DNA of 44,409 nucleotides from Rhodocyclaceae bacterium. Its GTDB lineage: Bacteria; Pseudomonadota; Gammaproteobacteria; Burkholderiales; Rhodocyclaceae. Below, in pieces: positions 1 through 7,494 of this stretch; position 1 is the stretch's first letter; each line of letters opens with the position of its first letter. The notes below the pieces were generated by a model. The model saw only the letters and a program-made list of their open reading frames with translations. It searched no databases and was not told the DNA's origin. The stretch spans positions 1 through 44,409 of the forward strand of contig VEQK01000014.1 of the NCBI GenBank assembly GCA_018883265.1, given 5' to 3'. The position numbers and the translations under genes were made by a program.

Positions 1-19
1 CAAACAGCCTCAAATCTGC

Positions 20-25
20 TAGAAT
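20..25 (+). promoter_or_regulatory. Likely -10 box for tRNA-Leu
   Basis: TAGAAT lies 17 bases before the mature tRNA 5' end, a plausible place for a sigma-70 -10 element. The same hexamer precedes the tRNA-Val at 23689-23694. The -35 region would fall at or beyond the window edge, so the promoter cannot be judged fully. Confidence 0.4.
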
Positions 26-42
26 CCAACCCTCGCAGGCCT

Positions 43-127
43 GCCCAGGTGGCGAAATTGGTAGACGCACCAGATTTAGGTTCTGGCGCCGTAAGGTGTG
101 GAGGTTCGAGTCCTCTCCTGGGCACCA
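43..127 (+). tRNA. tRNA-Leu (anticodon UAG)
   Basis: An 85-nt cloverleaf. The acceptor strands GCCCAGG and CCTGGGC pair fully, followed by discriminator A and an encoded CCA (125-127). The anticodon arm is CCAGA-TTTAGGT-TCTGG, giving anticodon TAG, which reads CUN leucine codons. The long variable arm (GCCGTAAGGTGT region) is typical of a class II tRNA such as tRNA-Leu. The T loop is TTCGAGT. Confidence 0.97.
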
Positions 128-201
128 TCTGCTCCTCCTGCACGTTACGTCTCGACTATTGTGATTCACCGGCGTACGATCCCTCTAGGAGGGTCGTGAG
201 T

Positions 202-531
202 ATGAACAAATCACTTAAAACACGGGTTGTTGCGCTTTCCTTCAGCTTGGCAGCAAGCGTTGCGGGTGCGCAGAGTATTTCTGTCTCGCCATCAGGCGCC
301 GTCCGAATCAGCGGTGATGGTGACGGTACCGGCAAAGGACAGCAGACGGCGCCCGGTCAGCTGAAAAAGGAGTACGGTGGCTCGGCAACTGACTATGCCC
401 CGGGTCAGCAAAAGAAGGATGGGACGACCATCAACTTTGGCAGCGACAGCAGTAACGTAAAAGCTAAAGCCAAAGGCAAAGACAGTGGACAGGGCCAAAG
501 CGGAAGCAAGGGCAAGAACAAAAACAACTGA
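202..531 (+). CDS. Small exported Gly/Lys/Ser-rich hypothetical protein
   Basis: A 109-residue protein that I do not recognise. The ATG at 202 is chosen because AGGAGG at 187-192 sits at the right distance; a longer reading frame would run back through the tRNA. Residues 1-24 look like a Sec signal peptide (basic start, hydrophobic core, cleavage near VAGA/Q). The mature part is low in hydrophobic residues and rich in Gly, Lys, Ser, Gln and Asp. It contains two APGQxKK-like segments and a basic C-terminus of Lys-Gly-Lys-Asn repeats, suggesting a disordered periplasmic or secreted protein. It lies between tRNA-Leu and a strong bidirectional terminator. No function is claimed. Confidence 0.7.
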   Translation: MNKSLKTRVVALSFSLAASVAGAQSISVSPSGAVRISGDGDGTGKGQQTAPGQLKKEYGGSATDYAPGQQKKDGTTINFGSDSSNVKAKAKGKDSGQGQSGSKGKNKNN

Positions 532-558
532 CCTTCGATGTCCTCTTGATGTCGTGTC

Positions 559-597
559 AACGTAAAAGGCACCTGCGTTGCAGGTGCCTTTTACGTT
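559..597. terminator. Bidirectional terminator hairpin
   Basis: A perfect 18-bp inverted repeat (559-576 and 580-597) with a 3-nt GTT loop. It lies between two converging genes. The inner part has AAAAGGC and GCCTTTT arms, so a short U tract forms in either direction. Confidence 0.85.
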
Positions 598-609
598 GGG
601 TAGCAGTCG

Positions 610-900
610 TTAATTACCCGGGGTCGTTGCAGACTTCTTGCCAGCCTGGTAGCCGGAGTTGTATTCAGCCTGCTTGGATTTTTCGTACTGGTCGTACACA
701 TAGCCTCCTGCGGCACCGACCACGGCGCCACCCAGGGCGCCCCAGATCGGGTTGGCGCCGGCAATCGCTACGATACCGGCACCTGCCGCTGCGCCAATGG
801 CGCCACCCGATAGCGTACGTTGTTGCGTGTCGCTCATGCCCGAGCAGCCAGTAAGTGCCAGGGCGGCAACCGGTACCATGAGTAATGTTTTTTTCATCAT
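610..900 (-). CDS. Glycine-zipper outer-membrane lipoprotein
   Basis: A 96-residue lipoprotein. The signal peptide ends in a lipobox LTGC (Cys19), so it should be lipidated and anchored in the envelope. The middle (about residues 31-68) is a glycine zipper: a hydrophobic Gly/Ala segment with regularly spaced glycines (GGAIGAAAGAG, then GALGGAVVGAAGG). It is followed by a charged tail with YDQYEKSKQAEY. This matches the YMGG/17-kDa surface antigen type of small lipoprotein. AGGAG at 906-910 supports a start at 900 or at the next ATG (897). Its role is unknown; members of this class are linked to envelope stability. It ends just beyond a shared terminator. Confidence 0.8.
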   Translation of the reverse strand: MMKKTLLMVPVAALALTGCSGMSDTQQRTLSGGAIGAAAGAGIVAIAGANPIWGALGGAVVGAAGGYVYDQYEKSKQAEYNSGYQAGKKSATTPGN

Positions 901-921
901 GATGACTCCTGTCGAATTCGG

Positions 922-1284
922 TTACTTGGCGGCTTTACCGCAGGGGAAGCGCTCACCCAGGAAACGCAGAATGGTATCTGCGGCCGGTTGCTTGGCATAT
1001 TTGGGGTTGGCATTCGCCCAGGTGACGTAGTCCTGAATCACGTCTTTGCGCGGCGGTGCAGGTTGCTTGACGCAAATGAATTTGGGCGATTTGCGGTGCT
1101 GGCTGTAGACGAGATAGGTGTCGTATACGGCTTGGCCGTAGATTTCGCAGGTCACAAAGGTTCCCGTCGTCCCGGCGCAGTAGCTCACGAGTTCTTCTGT
1201 GCTCATGGCCTTGTTGGCCTGAGCGCCTGTCGCAAAACCGAGGGTCAGTGCTGCTGCCGCAGCGGTCAGGATGGTTTTTTTCAT
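922..1284 (-). CDS. Rap1a/Tai-like exported small protein
   Basis: A 120-residue protein with a clear signal peptide (first 23 residues, cleavage after GAQA). The mature part has four cysteines in the pattern of the Rap1a/Tai immunity fold: SYCAG, VTCEIYGQAVYD, FICVKQP and a terminal RFPCG, with NPKYAKQPAADTILRFL before the last. In known cases such proteins are periplasmic immunity partners of type VI secretion amidase effectors, or housekeeping relatives. No effector or secretion gene is in this window, so an immunity role is only a family-level inference. A good AAGGAA ribosome site lies upstream. The next genes on this strand are a glycine-zipper lipoprotein downstream and a DUF3300 gene upstream. 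Confidence 0.7.
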   Translation of the reverse strand: MKKTILTAAAAALTLGFATGAQANKAMSTEELVSYCAGTTGTFVTCEIYGQAVYDTYLVYSQHRKSPKFICVKQPAPPRKDVIQDYVTWANANPKYAKQPAADTILRFLGERFPCGKAAK

Positions 1285-1335
1285 GGGTTGTATTCCTTGT
1301 AAGAAAGTTTGATCTGATTCTTCAATAGGTCTGGC

Positions 1336-2592
1336 TCAGCGTCGACCGCCGCCACCGAAATGGCCGCCACCGCCGCCGCCAAAGTGACTGCCGCCGCCAC
1401 CGCCGAAGCGATCACCACTGCTAAAGTTGGAATGACGGGTATCACCGAAGCCACCCGGGTCACGGCTGCCGCCACCGGAACGATCGCCGCCGCTAAAACC
1501 GCCGGAGCGTTCACCACCCCCACCGGAACGATCGCCGCCGCCGAAGCCTCCAGCGCGTTCTCCACCAGCGCCGCTGCGTGAGCCGCCGCCACTCAGGCCG
1601 CCGTGATCGAGGTTTTGCCGGAGTTGGTCACGTTGGGCATCGCGGCTGCCACCGCCGCCGAAGCTTCCGCCACCGCCACCACTGCGTCCGCCGCCACCGC
1701 TCAGGTTGTTAGCTCGACGCTGTGAATCGGCCGACCAGTTGGAGGTGCCGCTACGGCTGCCGCCCGACCAGTTGTTATTCGTGTTGCGGTTAAAGTTGTT
1801 GAAGTTGTTGTTGTTGACGGTCAGCGAGTTTCCGCCGCCGCCCCAGCCGCCCCAGCCGCCGCCACCCCAGTGGCAACCGCCCCACAGAGCTGCGCCGACA
1901 GCCATACCCACGCCAAAAGAGAGCAGCGCGGTGCCGGCGACATAGCCGGGTGGATAGTAGGCATAAGGCGGGTAGGCCGGATATGGCCAGCCGCCGTAAA
2001 CCACCGATGGGTTATACGTCGGCACGTAAACGACTTGCGGGTTCGCCGGTTGAATGACGATCGTCTCGTTATTGCCGCTACCTTGTGTTGTCACCGTTTG
2101 CTGGGCATTCGATTGCAGGGCGCCCGAGGCTTTTGCCTTGGCGCGCAGCTCCTGGATTGAATCCATGACATCGGATTGTTGAGCCAGTACTGCGTTGCCG
2201 AGCTCCTGTGTCCAGTTCAACTGCGATCCCATCATCCCCAGTACGGGCGGGAAGGATACGAGCGATTTAACACTGGGATCCCAGTTCTGCTGTTGCAGCG
2301 CCTGGTTGAGCGCGTTGCCGCTTAAACGGCTATTGGCTCGCTGCCAGTTGTAGGCCTCGGCAACCTCCAGCGGATAGGTCGAGGCCATGAGTACCTGCGC
2401 AACCAGGGGATCAGGGTAGAGGGCGATTGGCGCCACCAAAGCGGCGATTTGGGACTGGCTCACTTTCTGGGTCGATACCTGGTTGGAATCCTGGGCATAG
2501 ACCACAGGCACCGCGACAGGCATGGCGAGTGCAGCAGAGATGAGCCCGACCAGCAATCTGGAGGGAAGGCTCACCGGGGGGCGTTGGTTCAT
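1336..2592 (-). CDS. DUF3300 exported protein with Gly-rich tail
   Basis: A 418-residue protein. The ATG at 2592 is preferred because AAGGAG (complement of 2598-2603) lies 5 nt upstream and a signal peptide follows at once (cleavage near VVYA/Q); an earlier ATG at 2721 would overlap the upstream gene. The DUF3300 signature follows: ALYPDPLVAQVLMASTYPLE, then the NWDPSVKSLVSFPPVL block and a Q-NPQVVYVPTYNPSVVYG segment. A hydrophobic Gly/Ala stretch comes next. The last 170 or so residues are low complexity: Asn-rich (NNNNFNNFNRN), then repeated GGGGRSGG and GGDRSGG units ending in HFGGGG. DUF3300 has no settled function. The tail is likely disordered. Confidence 0.85.
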   Translation of the reverse strand: MNQRPPVSLPSRLLVGLISAALAMPVAVPVVYAQDSNQVSTQKVSQSQIAALVAPIALYPDPLVAQVLMASTYPLEVAEAYNWQRANSRLSGNALNQALQQQNWDPSVKSLVSFPPVLGMMGSQLNWTQELGNAVLAQQSDVMDSIQELRAKAKASGALQSNAQQTVTTQGSGNNETIVIQPANPQVVYVPTYNPSVVYGGWPYPAYPPYAYYPPGYVAGTALLSFGVGMAVGAALWGGCHWGGGGWGGWGGGGNSLTVNNNNFNNFNRNTNNNWSGGSRSGTSNWSADSQRRANNLSGGGGRSGGGGGSFGGGGSRDAQRDQLRQNLDHGGLSGGGSRSGAGGERAGGFGGGDRSGGGGERSGGFSGGDRSGGGSRDPGGFGDTRHSNFSSGDRFGGGGGSHFGGGGGGHFGGGGRR

Positions 2593-2647
2593 GAAGGCTC
2601 CTTCTTGATGGGGTTCTATGTCGCAAATGGTAAATGAAATCCCGTGG

Positions 2648-3412
2648 TTAATGGGGAAGACCGCGCAAAGTTTGTTGGTAGCAACGGACAAGCCCATGGT
2701 CTGTCCTGATTGCGTCGCCACATTGTCTGGGTATGGCGAGCGTTCGGCGGGCGAAGGTTGAGGGGTCTATTGCCGGAATATCGCCACGTTCGACCAGGTC
2801 GGCGATACGTTGGCGAAGATATGCAGGGTCGATGCCGTTGACCTGATAACGGTTTAGATCCGTCGCCGAGAGTTTGTACAAGCGATTTGCGGGTTGAGCA
2901 AGCATCACGTCCAGTATGCCGTGCCCAATTCCCATCGCCTGCAGATATTGGCGTGCCTCGGTGTTGAAGGAGGTCAGCCGGTATGCATGGCCCAGGTTTC
3001 TGGACGCGTCGATTTCCTGGGTAACTTTACCATCACGTGTCATCATGGTTAGACGACTGGCATGAACGCCTACGCTGCCCGGTGTCGCAGCACGGACGAT
3101 ACCGCCCATTAATACAAAGACACAGGCACTATCGCAGCGTCGGCTTACAAAAACGTGTGCCCTGTGCTGGCGAAACATGCGGCCGATCTGCATAGCGGTC
3201 TGGCCGTCGCCACCGGCGCTGTCCAGCAAGACAATCAAACCGGCAGGAAAGGGGTCGCTGTTATGGAATCCGATCAGATTCATGCGCAGTCGTTCCAGGG
3301 TTTGTTGGCTGATCGTTTCATGGATTCTGATCACACGGGGTGTATGCCGTTCGTTTGCGAGTGCCTGGCTTAAGCCCAGAAGCACTAAGCCGCCGATTAA
3401 AAAAACACGCAT
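2648..3412 (-). CDS. Exported ClpP/crotonase-fold protein, putative serine protease
   Basis: A 254-residue protein with a signal peptide (first 19 residues, cleavage near ALA/NE). The body resembles the ClpP-like superfamily of periplasmic proteins: an LLDSAGGDG strand-turn (63-70), AMQIGRMFRQH helix, then CDSACVFVLMGG with candidate nucleophile Ser95, and GSVGVHAS with candidate His117. That order (oxyanion loop, Ser, His) follows ClpP and SppA-like enzymes. Four Cys residues, including Cys93 and Cys97 beside the Ser and two near the C-terminus, could form disulfides in the periplasm. The third catalytic residue is not assigned and activity is unproven. It lies 55 nt upstream of the DUF3300 gene on the same strand and may be co-transcribed. 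Confidence 0.65.
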   Translation of the reverse strand: MRVFLIGGLVLLGLSQALANERHTPRVIRIHETISQQTLERLRMNLIGFHNSDPFPAGLIVLLDSAGGDGQTAMQIGRMFRQHRAHVFVSRRCDSACVFVLMGGIVRAATPGSVGVHASRLTMMTRDGKVTQEIDASRNLGHAYRLTSFNTEARQYLQAMGIGHGILDVMLAQPANRLYKLSATDLNRYQVNGIDPAYLRQRIADLVERGDIPAIDPSTFARRTLAIPRQCGDAIRTDHGLVRCYQQTLRGLPH

Positions 3413-3507
3413 TCTGATCGCAATTTGCCCTAGGTGCTGAAATCTAACATATTTCGTTGATGGCCTTAGCGCATTGACCGGCCGTTATTGGTTGGGGTTT
3501 TAGGGGG

Positions 3508-3573
3508 CACGGTGTTTCAGTCGATGGATATATTGCACCGTGTCTTGACAACATAATTCCCGCACCTGATAAA
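3508..3573 (+). promoter_or_regulatory. Predicted fccAB promoter with upstream inverted repeat
   Basis: A perfect TTGACA -35 (3545-3550) is followed after 17 nt by GATAAA (3568-3573). Directly upstream lies an inverted repeat, CACGGTG (3508-3514) and CACCGTG (3536-3542), with arm centres 28 nt apart. Its position just before the -35 is typical of an activator or repressor site. The binding protein is not known. Confidence 0.55.
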
Positions 3574-3602
3574 TGCAGCGTGTTGACACAAAGGTGACCC
3601 TT

Positions 3603-3911
3603 ATGACTCGATTCTCGATAAAAGTCTCTGTACTTGCGGCAACTTGTCTGATTGCACTGGCTGCCCAGGCCGCCCCCGATGCCAAACCGGTTTATTTCGC
3701 ATCCAATTGCGCTAATTGTCATGGCACCGATGGCCGTTCCGCCACCGAAATTATGCCTACACTGGCAGGTCAGGATCGACAGACGTTGTTGGCATCGATG
3801 CGTGCCTATAAATCCGGAGAACGATCTGGCACCATCATGCCGCAATTGATGCAGGGCTACACCGATGATGAGCTACAGCAGCTCGCCGATTATTTTTCTG
3901 CGCAGAAGTAG
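3603..3911 (+). CDS. fccA: Monoheme cytochrome c subunit of sulfide dehydrogenase
   Basis: A 102-residue periplasmic c-type cytochrome. The signal peptide (about 23 residues, ending AQA/A) is followed by a single CANCH heme site (Cys36, Cys39, His40). Met79 in IMPQLM is the likely distal ligand. The ATG at 3603 has AAGGTGA upstream. In flavocytochrome c sulfide dehydrogenase this subunit takes electrons from the flavin subunit and passes them to soluble cytochrome c. The purple sulfur bacterial form has two hemes; the small one-heme form seen here resembles that of green sulfur bacteria and various chemolithotrophs. Its stop codon overlaps the ribosome site of fccB, so the two are surely co-translated. 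Confidence 0.9.
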   Translation: MTRFSIKVSVLAATCLIALAAQAAPDAKPVYFASNCANCHGTDGRSATEIMPTLAGQDRQTLLASMRAYKSGERSGTIMPQLMQGYTDDELQQLADYFSAQK

Positions 3912-3920
3912 GAGGCCAAG

Positions 3921-5210
3921 ATGAAACATGCCATGGATCCCGTCCGTCGTCGCCTGCTGCAGGCGCTCGGTATCACTTCAGGCGCTGCGCTATTGCCCGG
4001 TATGGCCCTGGCTGCCCAGCAGCAAGCGAGCGGCAAAGTCGTGATTATCGGTGGTGGCTACTCCGGTGCCACCGCTGCCAAGTATCTTCGCAAATGGAGT
4101 AATAACGGTATCGAGGTCACGCTGATTGAGCGAACCCCGAACTATGTCTCCTGTCCGATGTCCAACGAGGTGTTGGGTGGTAACCGGGACTACAAGACCC
4201 TGGTCAGGACTTACGATGCGCTCAAGAAGAAGTGGGGCGTCAATGTCGTGACTGCGGATGTGGCTTCGGTTGACACGGCTGCCAAGACCGTCAAGACCAC
4301 CCAAGGACGCCAATATGCCTATGACCGGTTGATCGTAGCGCCCGGCATTGATCTAATGTTTGACGAAATCAAAGGCTACGATGCCAAGGCGCAAAAAACC
4401 GTGTTGCATGCCTGGAAGGCAGGCCCGCAGACGCTGGAACTCCGCAAGCAGCTTGAGGCAATGAAGGATGGTGGCACCTATGTGCTGTCAATTCCCAAAT
4501 CACCTTACCGTTGCCCACCGGGGCCATACGAGCGCGCTTGTCAGGTCGCCTTTTATTTCAAGAAAAACAAACCGGCATCCAAGGTGGTCATTCTTGATGC
4601 CAATGACAGCATTCAGTCGAAGGGCAAGTTATTCCAGGCCGCCTGGAACACCTACTATGCCGGGATGATCGATTACCGGCCCAACTGGAACGTGACGGAA
4701 ATAGATGCCTCCAGGAAAGAAGTGACGAGCGAACTCGGTGATACGGTGAGGGGTGATGTGTTGAATATCCTGCCGCCGATGCGTGGCGGTGACATTGCCC
4801 GCAAGATGGGTTTGCTCAATGTAAATCAGCGTTGGGCTGGTGTTGACTGGGTGACGATGGAGTCGGCGGTTTTGCCGGGTGTGCATGTACTCGGCGATGC
4901 CGTTTTTGCTGCCCCGCAGATGCCCAAGTCGGGGCATATGGCCAACCAGCATGGCAAGGCCGTGGCATCGGCGCTCGTCGAAATTCTTTCGGGTCGCCAG
5001 CCATCGCCGATGTTGATGGCCAATACCTGTTATTCCATGCTTGATGATGTGCACGGGGTTCATGTGGCCTCGGTTCATCGCTATAACCCGGAGATCAAGG
5101 CGCCGCAGATCGTTCCCGGTTCCGGCGGTACATCGGGTGAAGCCAGCATGATCGAGGGACGCTACACCCATGGTTGGGCCATTTCGATCTGGTCTGACAC
5201 CTTTGGTTGA
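3921..5210 (+). CDS. fccB: Flavocytochrome c sulfide dehydrogenase, flavoprotein subunit
   Basis: A 429-residue flavoprotein that oxidises sulfide in the periplasm and hands electrons to FccA. The N-terminus has a twin-arginine-like signal (VRRRLLQALG, cleavage near ALAA), fitting export after FAD loading. The Rossmann motif VVIIGGGYSGATAA is at 40-53. Cys78 in SCPMSNEVLGG matches the cysteine that carries covalent FAD in this family. Cys198 or Cys207 (YRCPPGPYERAC) and Cys370 (ANTCYS) match the redox-active disulfide pair. GDAVFAAPQMPKSGHMANQHG is the second FAD-binding segment. AGGAGG at 3910-3915 overlaps the fccA stop. The key residues appear intact. Confidence 0.95.
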   Translation: MKHAMDPVRRRLLQALGITSGAALLPGMALAAQQQASGKVVIIGGGYSGATAAKYLRKWSNNGIEVTLIERTPNYVSCPMSNEVLGGNRDYKTLVRTYDALKKKWGVNVVTADVASVDTAAKTVKTTQGRQYAYDRLIVAPGIDLMFDEIKGYDAKAQKTVLHAWKAGPQTLELRKQLEAMKDGGTYVLSIPKSPYRCPPGPYERACQVAFYFKKNKPASKVVILDANDSIQSKGKLFQAAWNTYYAGMIDYRPNWNVTEIDASRKEVTSELGDTVRGDVLNILPPMRGGDIARKMGLLNVNQRWAGVDWVTMESAVLPGVHVLGDAVFAAPQMPKSGHMANQHGKAVASALVEILSGRQPSPMLMANTCYSMLDDVHGVHVASVHRYNPEIKAPQIVPGSGGTSGEASMIEGRYTHGWAISIWSDTFG

Positions 5211-5230
5211 TTGCGGGTTGGATGTGGTTG

Positions 5231-5261
5231 ATGTGCTCCGGAGCGTCTGCTCCGGGTGCAT
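5231..5261 (+). terminator. Hairpin after fccB, possible weak terminator
   Basis: CCGGAGC (5238-5244) and GCTCCGG (5249-5255) form a 7-bp stem with a GTCT loop, extended outward by ATG/CAT pairing with a bulge. There is no U tract, so it may only stabilise the fccAB message end or attenuate reading into the reductase gene. Confidence 0.35.
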
Positions 5262-5288
5262 CTGTTTCAGCGTCATGATTGATTTGCC

Positions 5289-6053
5289 ATGAGTTACTAC
5301 ACACTGCAGACAGTGACCCACGTGCATCATTGGGACGATAAGCTTTTCAGCTTCCGTTGCACGCGTGACCCGGCCCTCAGCTTTGAGAATGGCCAGTTTG
5401 TTCTGATCGGCCTGATGCAGCATGATCGCCCCCTCTTACGTGCCTACAGTTTTGTCAGCGATAACAACGATCCAGAGCTTGAGTTTCTCAGCATCAAGGT
5501 TCCGGACGGCGCGCTGACCTCGCAGCTCCAACACCTTACTGTGGGGGATTCGCTGGTGGTAGCAAAGATGGCGAAGGGCACGCTCGTTCTGTCGGATCTC
5601 AAGCCCGGCAAGCGGCTATTTCTGCTATCCACAGGCACCGGGCTGGCGCCTTTTGTCAGCATTCTCCGGGGTATGGCGCTCAAGACGTTGTTTGAAGAGG
5701 TCGTCCTTGTGCATGGCGTCCGACGCGCCAGTGAATTGGCCTATGCGGCCGAACTCGAGGCGTTCTCGACTCAGCCCGGCTGTTTTTATTACCCAACGGT
5801 GACGCGTGAATCTTTCAGGCATCAGGGTCGCATACCATCGCTGATTCAGTCAGGTCAGCTCTTTAAAGATTTGGGTATCGCACCGTTGAACCGGGAGACG
5901 GATCGGGCAATGATCTGCGGTAATAGCGACATGCTGGCTGAGGTGCGGTCGTTGCTTGAGGCAGCGGGTTTTCAGGGATCGACTGGTAAAGGGCAATGCG
6001 GCGACTTTCTGGTCGAGCATGCGTTTGCGGCACAAAAGAAAACCGGCGTTTGA
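5289..6053 (+). CDS. fpr: Ferredoxin/flavodoxin-NADP+ reductase
   Basis: A 254-residue cytoplasmic FAD enzyme moving electrons between NADPH and ferredoxin or flavodoxin. The FAD motif RAYSFVS is at 51-57, the NADP-binding STGTGLAPF near 114-122, and MICGNSDML near 206-214. The C-terminus continues past FLVEHAFAAQKK, a bacterial subclass feature. Length is normal for bacterial FPR. It follows fccB by 78 nt on the same strand, but a hairpin lies between and no strong ribosome site is seen before the ATG. Co-transcription with fccAB is therefore possible but not shown. It could support reductive biosynthesis or oxidative stress defence. Confidence 0.92.
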   Translation: MSYYTLQTVTHVHHWDDKLFSFRCTRDPALSFENGQFVLIGLMQHDRPLLRAYSFVSDNNDPELEFLSIKVPDGALTSQLQHLTVGDSLVVAKMAKGTLVLSDLKPGKRLFLLSTGTGLAPFVSILRGMALKTLFEEVVLVHGVRRASELAYAAELEAFSTQPGCFYYPTVTRESFRHQGRIPSLIQSGQLFKDLGIAPLNRETDRAMICGNSDMLAEVRSLLEAAGFQGSTGKGQCGDFLVEHAFAAQKKTGV

Positions 6054-6183
6054 TGTTCGGAGGCAGTTGAATTGCCCTGAAGACAGGGTAGAGTAACGAA
6101 ACGGGTTTGCCGGATTGAGCATGCGTCAGACATGCAACTCCGGAGAAAGAAATAACCCTCAAAATAATCAGGAGGCGAGTGAG

Positions 6184-6360
6184 ATGGAATACGAAATTCT
6201 GCTAAAGAAAGATCAGGGATCCGACTGGGCAAAGGCCGTCACCGGACGAATGTCGACTGATGAAGTACATGCGCACCTGCGCGCACTGCATCAGCAATAT
6301 CCGACGGGCAGGGCGATGGCGATGAACGTGTTTGCCGGCAAGCCCTATTTCGCAATCTGA
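6184..6360 (+). CDS. Small hypothetical protein (58 aa)
   Basis: An unrecognised soluble protein of 58 residues. The ATG at 6184 is fixed by a good AGGAGG at 6170-6175. The sequence has a charged N-terminus (MEYEILLKKDQGSDW), a helical middle (STDEVHAHLRALHQQYPTGRA) and a beta-like end (MNVFAGKPYFAI). There is no signal peptide or membrane segment. It lies 130 nt after the FNR-type reductase and ends 18 nt from the converging hydrolase gene. The strong ribosome site and balanced composition support a real gene. Confidence 0.65.
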   Translation: MEYEILLKKDQGSDWAKAVTGRMSTDEVHAHLRALHQQYPTGRAMAMNVFAGKPYFAI

Positions 6361-6378
6361 CAGATCGCTGAATGGCGC

Positions 6379-7494
6379 CTATGGTTTTGCCTGCGTTGCG
6401 GTGCTTCTGCTCACCGGGTTGTATGAGCGGGTTTCACCAATACGCAGCAGTCTGAAGGCGTCTGCGGGTATTGCGGCTTCCTGGCGTGCACGCTCAAAGG
6501 CGATGGGTGGCTCGTCCAGGGATTCGTCGCTGAGTCCGTCAAAAGTTCCCCAGTGAATGGCGAAAGCGTTTCTGGCGCGGATGGTTCTGAAAACCTGCGT
6601 CGCTTCTGCAGGGTCAACGTGTGCCCGCTTCATGAACCAGCGCGGATCGTAAACGCCTATGGGAATCGCCGCCAGATCAAAGCCACCGTGTTGGCGAGCA
6701 ATATCTTCAATGTCTGGTGAATAGGCCAGATCGCCTGCGAACCAGAAGCGGAATCGTGGGTGTTCAACGACCCAGCTCCCCCAGAGTGTTTTATTCCGGT
6801 CAGATAGAGAGCGGGCCGACCAGTGCTGAACGGCCAGGAAACGCATGGTCAGGGCCTGTTGTTTGCCGGCAAGGATCGCAGATTCATCCCAATCCAGTGC
6901 GATCACGTTACGGTGCTCCCCGGCGGTTTGTGCACCGGCAACGTTATCGTTAAACCATTGATCAACCCCTGAAGGCACAAAAAAAACGGGTGAGCCACCC
7001 GGTTGCTGCATCAACCGTCGCACGCTATCCAGATCCAGATGATCGTAATGGTTGTGTGAGATCAATACGCCATCGATGTGCGGCAGGGATTCAAAGGGTA
7101 TGCCGGGAGGCTGCGCTCTTTTGGGGCCCAGAGGTGGTAACGGTGACGCATACTCTGCGTAGACGGGATCCAGCAACAGATTCACCCCGTCAATCTGGTA
7201 CAGCACGCTGGAGTGACCAATCCAGGTGACCTGAGCCAGACCCTGTGGTTGCCGAATCAGGGCCTCGTTGAATGGCATCTGGGGCGTCGGAGCTTTTGGC
7301 GGGCGCGGTAATCCTTCGGTCAATCGTGTCCACTGCCAGCTTAAAAACCCCTGGCTCTTGGAGAGGTCTGCATAGCGATTCATGTAACGCCCATCGGCGT
7401 CACGTTCCGCACCAGCGGGAAAGGCGTTAGCGCCTCCTGCCAGGGCGAATATCAGTAACATTGCCCGAAATATCAGGGATTGTCGTTGTGGCAT
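6379..7494 (-). CDS. Exported MBL-fold metallohydrolase (NAPE-PLD/UlaG-like)
   Basis: About 371 residues. The metal site of the metallo-beta-lactamase fold is plain: SHNHYDHLD (HxHxDH), the GDLAYS aspartate, and AIHWGTF with the last histidine. QVTWIGHSSVLYQIDGVNLLLDPV and the AIPIGVYDPRWFM segment place it with the NAPE-phospholipase D-like hydrolases. Here the substrate is unknown. The chosen ATG at 7494 gives a simple signal peptide (MPQRQSLIFRAM then a hydrophobic core ending GGANA). A longer form from ATG 7554 or TTG 7557 also has an AGGA before it and is possible. It is divergent from katG. Confidence 0.85.
   Translation of the reverse strand: MPQRQSLIFRAMLLIFALAGGANAFPAGAERDADGRYMNRYADLSKSQGFLSWQWTRLTEGLPRPPKAPTPQMPFNEALIRQPQGLAQVTWIGHSSVLYQIDGVNLLLDPVYAEYASPLPPLGPKRAQPPGIPFESLPHIDGVLISHNHYDHLDLDSVRRLMQQPGGSPVFFVPSGVDQWFNDNVAGAQTAGEHRNVIALDWDESAILAGKQQALTMRFLAVQHWSARSLSDRNKTLWGSWVVEHPRFRFWFAGDLAYSPDIEDIARQHGGFDLAAIPIGVYDPRWFMKRAHVDPAEATQVFRTIRARNAFAIHWGTFDGLSDESLDEPPIAFERARQEAAIPADAFRLLRIGETRSYNPVSRSTATQAKP

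Noticed and set aside
3444-3845. Minus-strand ORF across fccA
   Set aside because: It is the mirror of a clear cytochrome c gene with its own promoter and ribosome site.
4629-5423. Long minus-strand ORF (264 codons) across fccB and the reductase start
   Set aside because: Both genes on the plus strand are certain; the mirror product is rich in His/Arg and has no family look.
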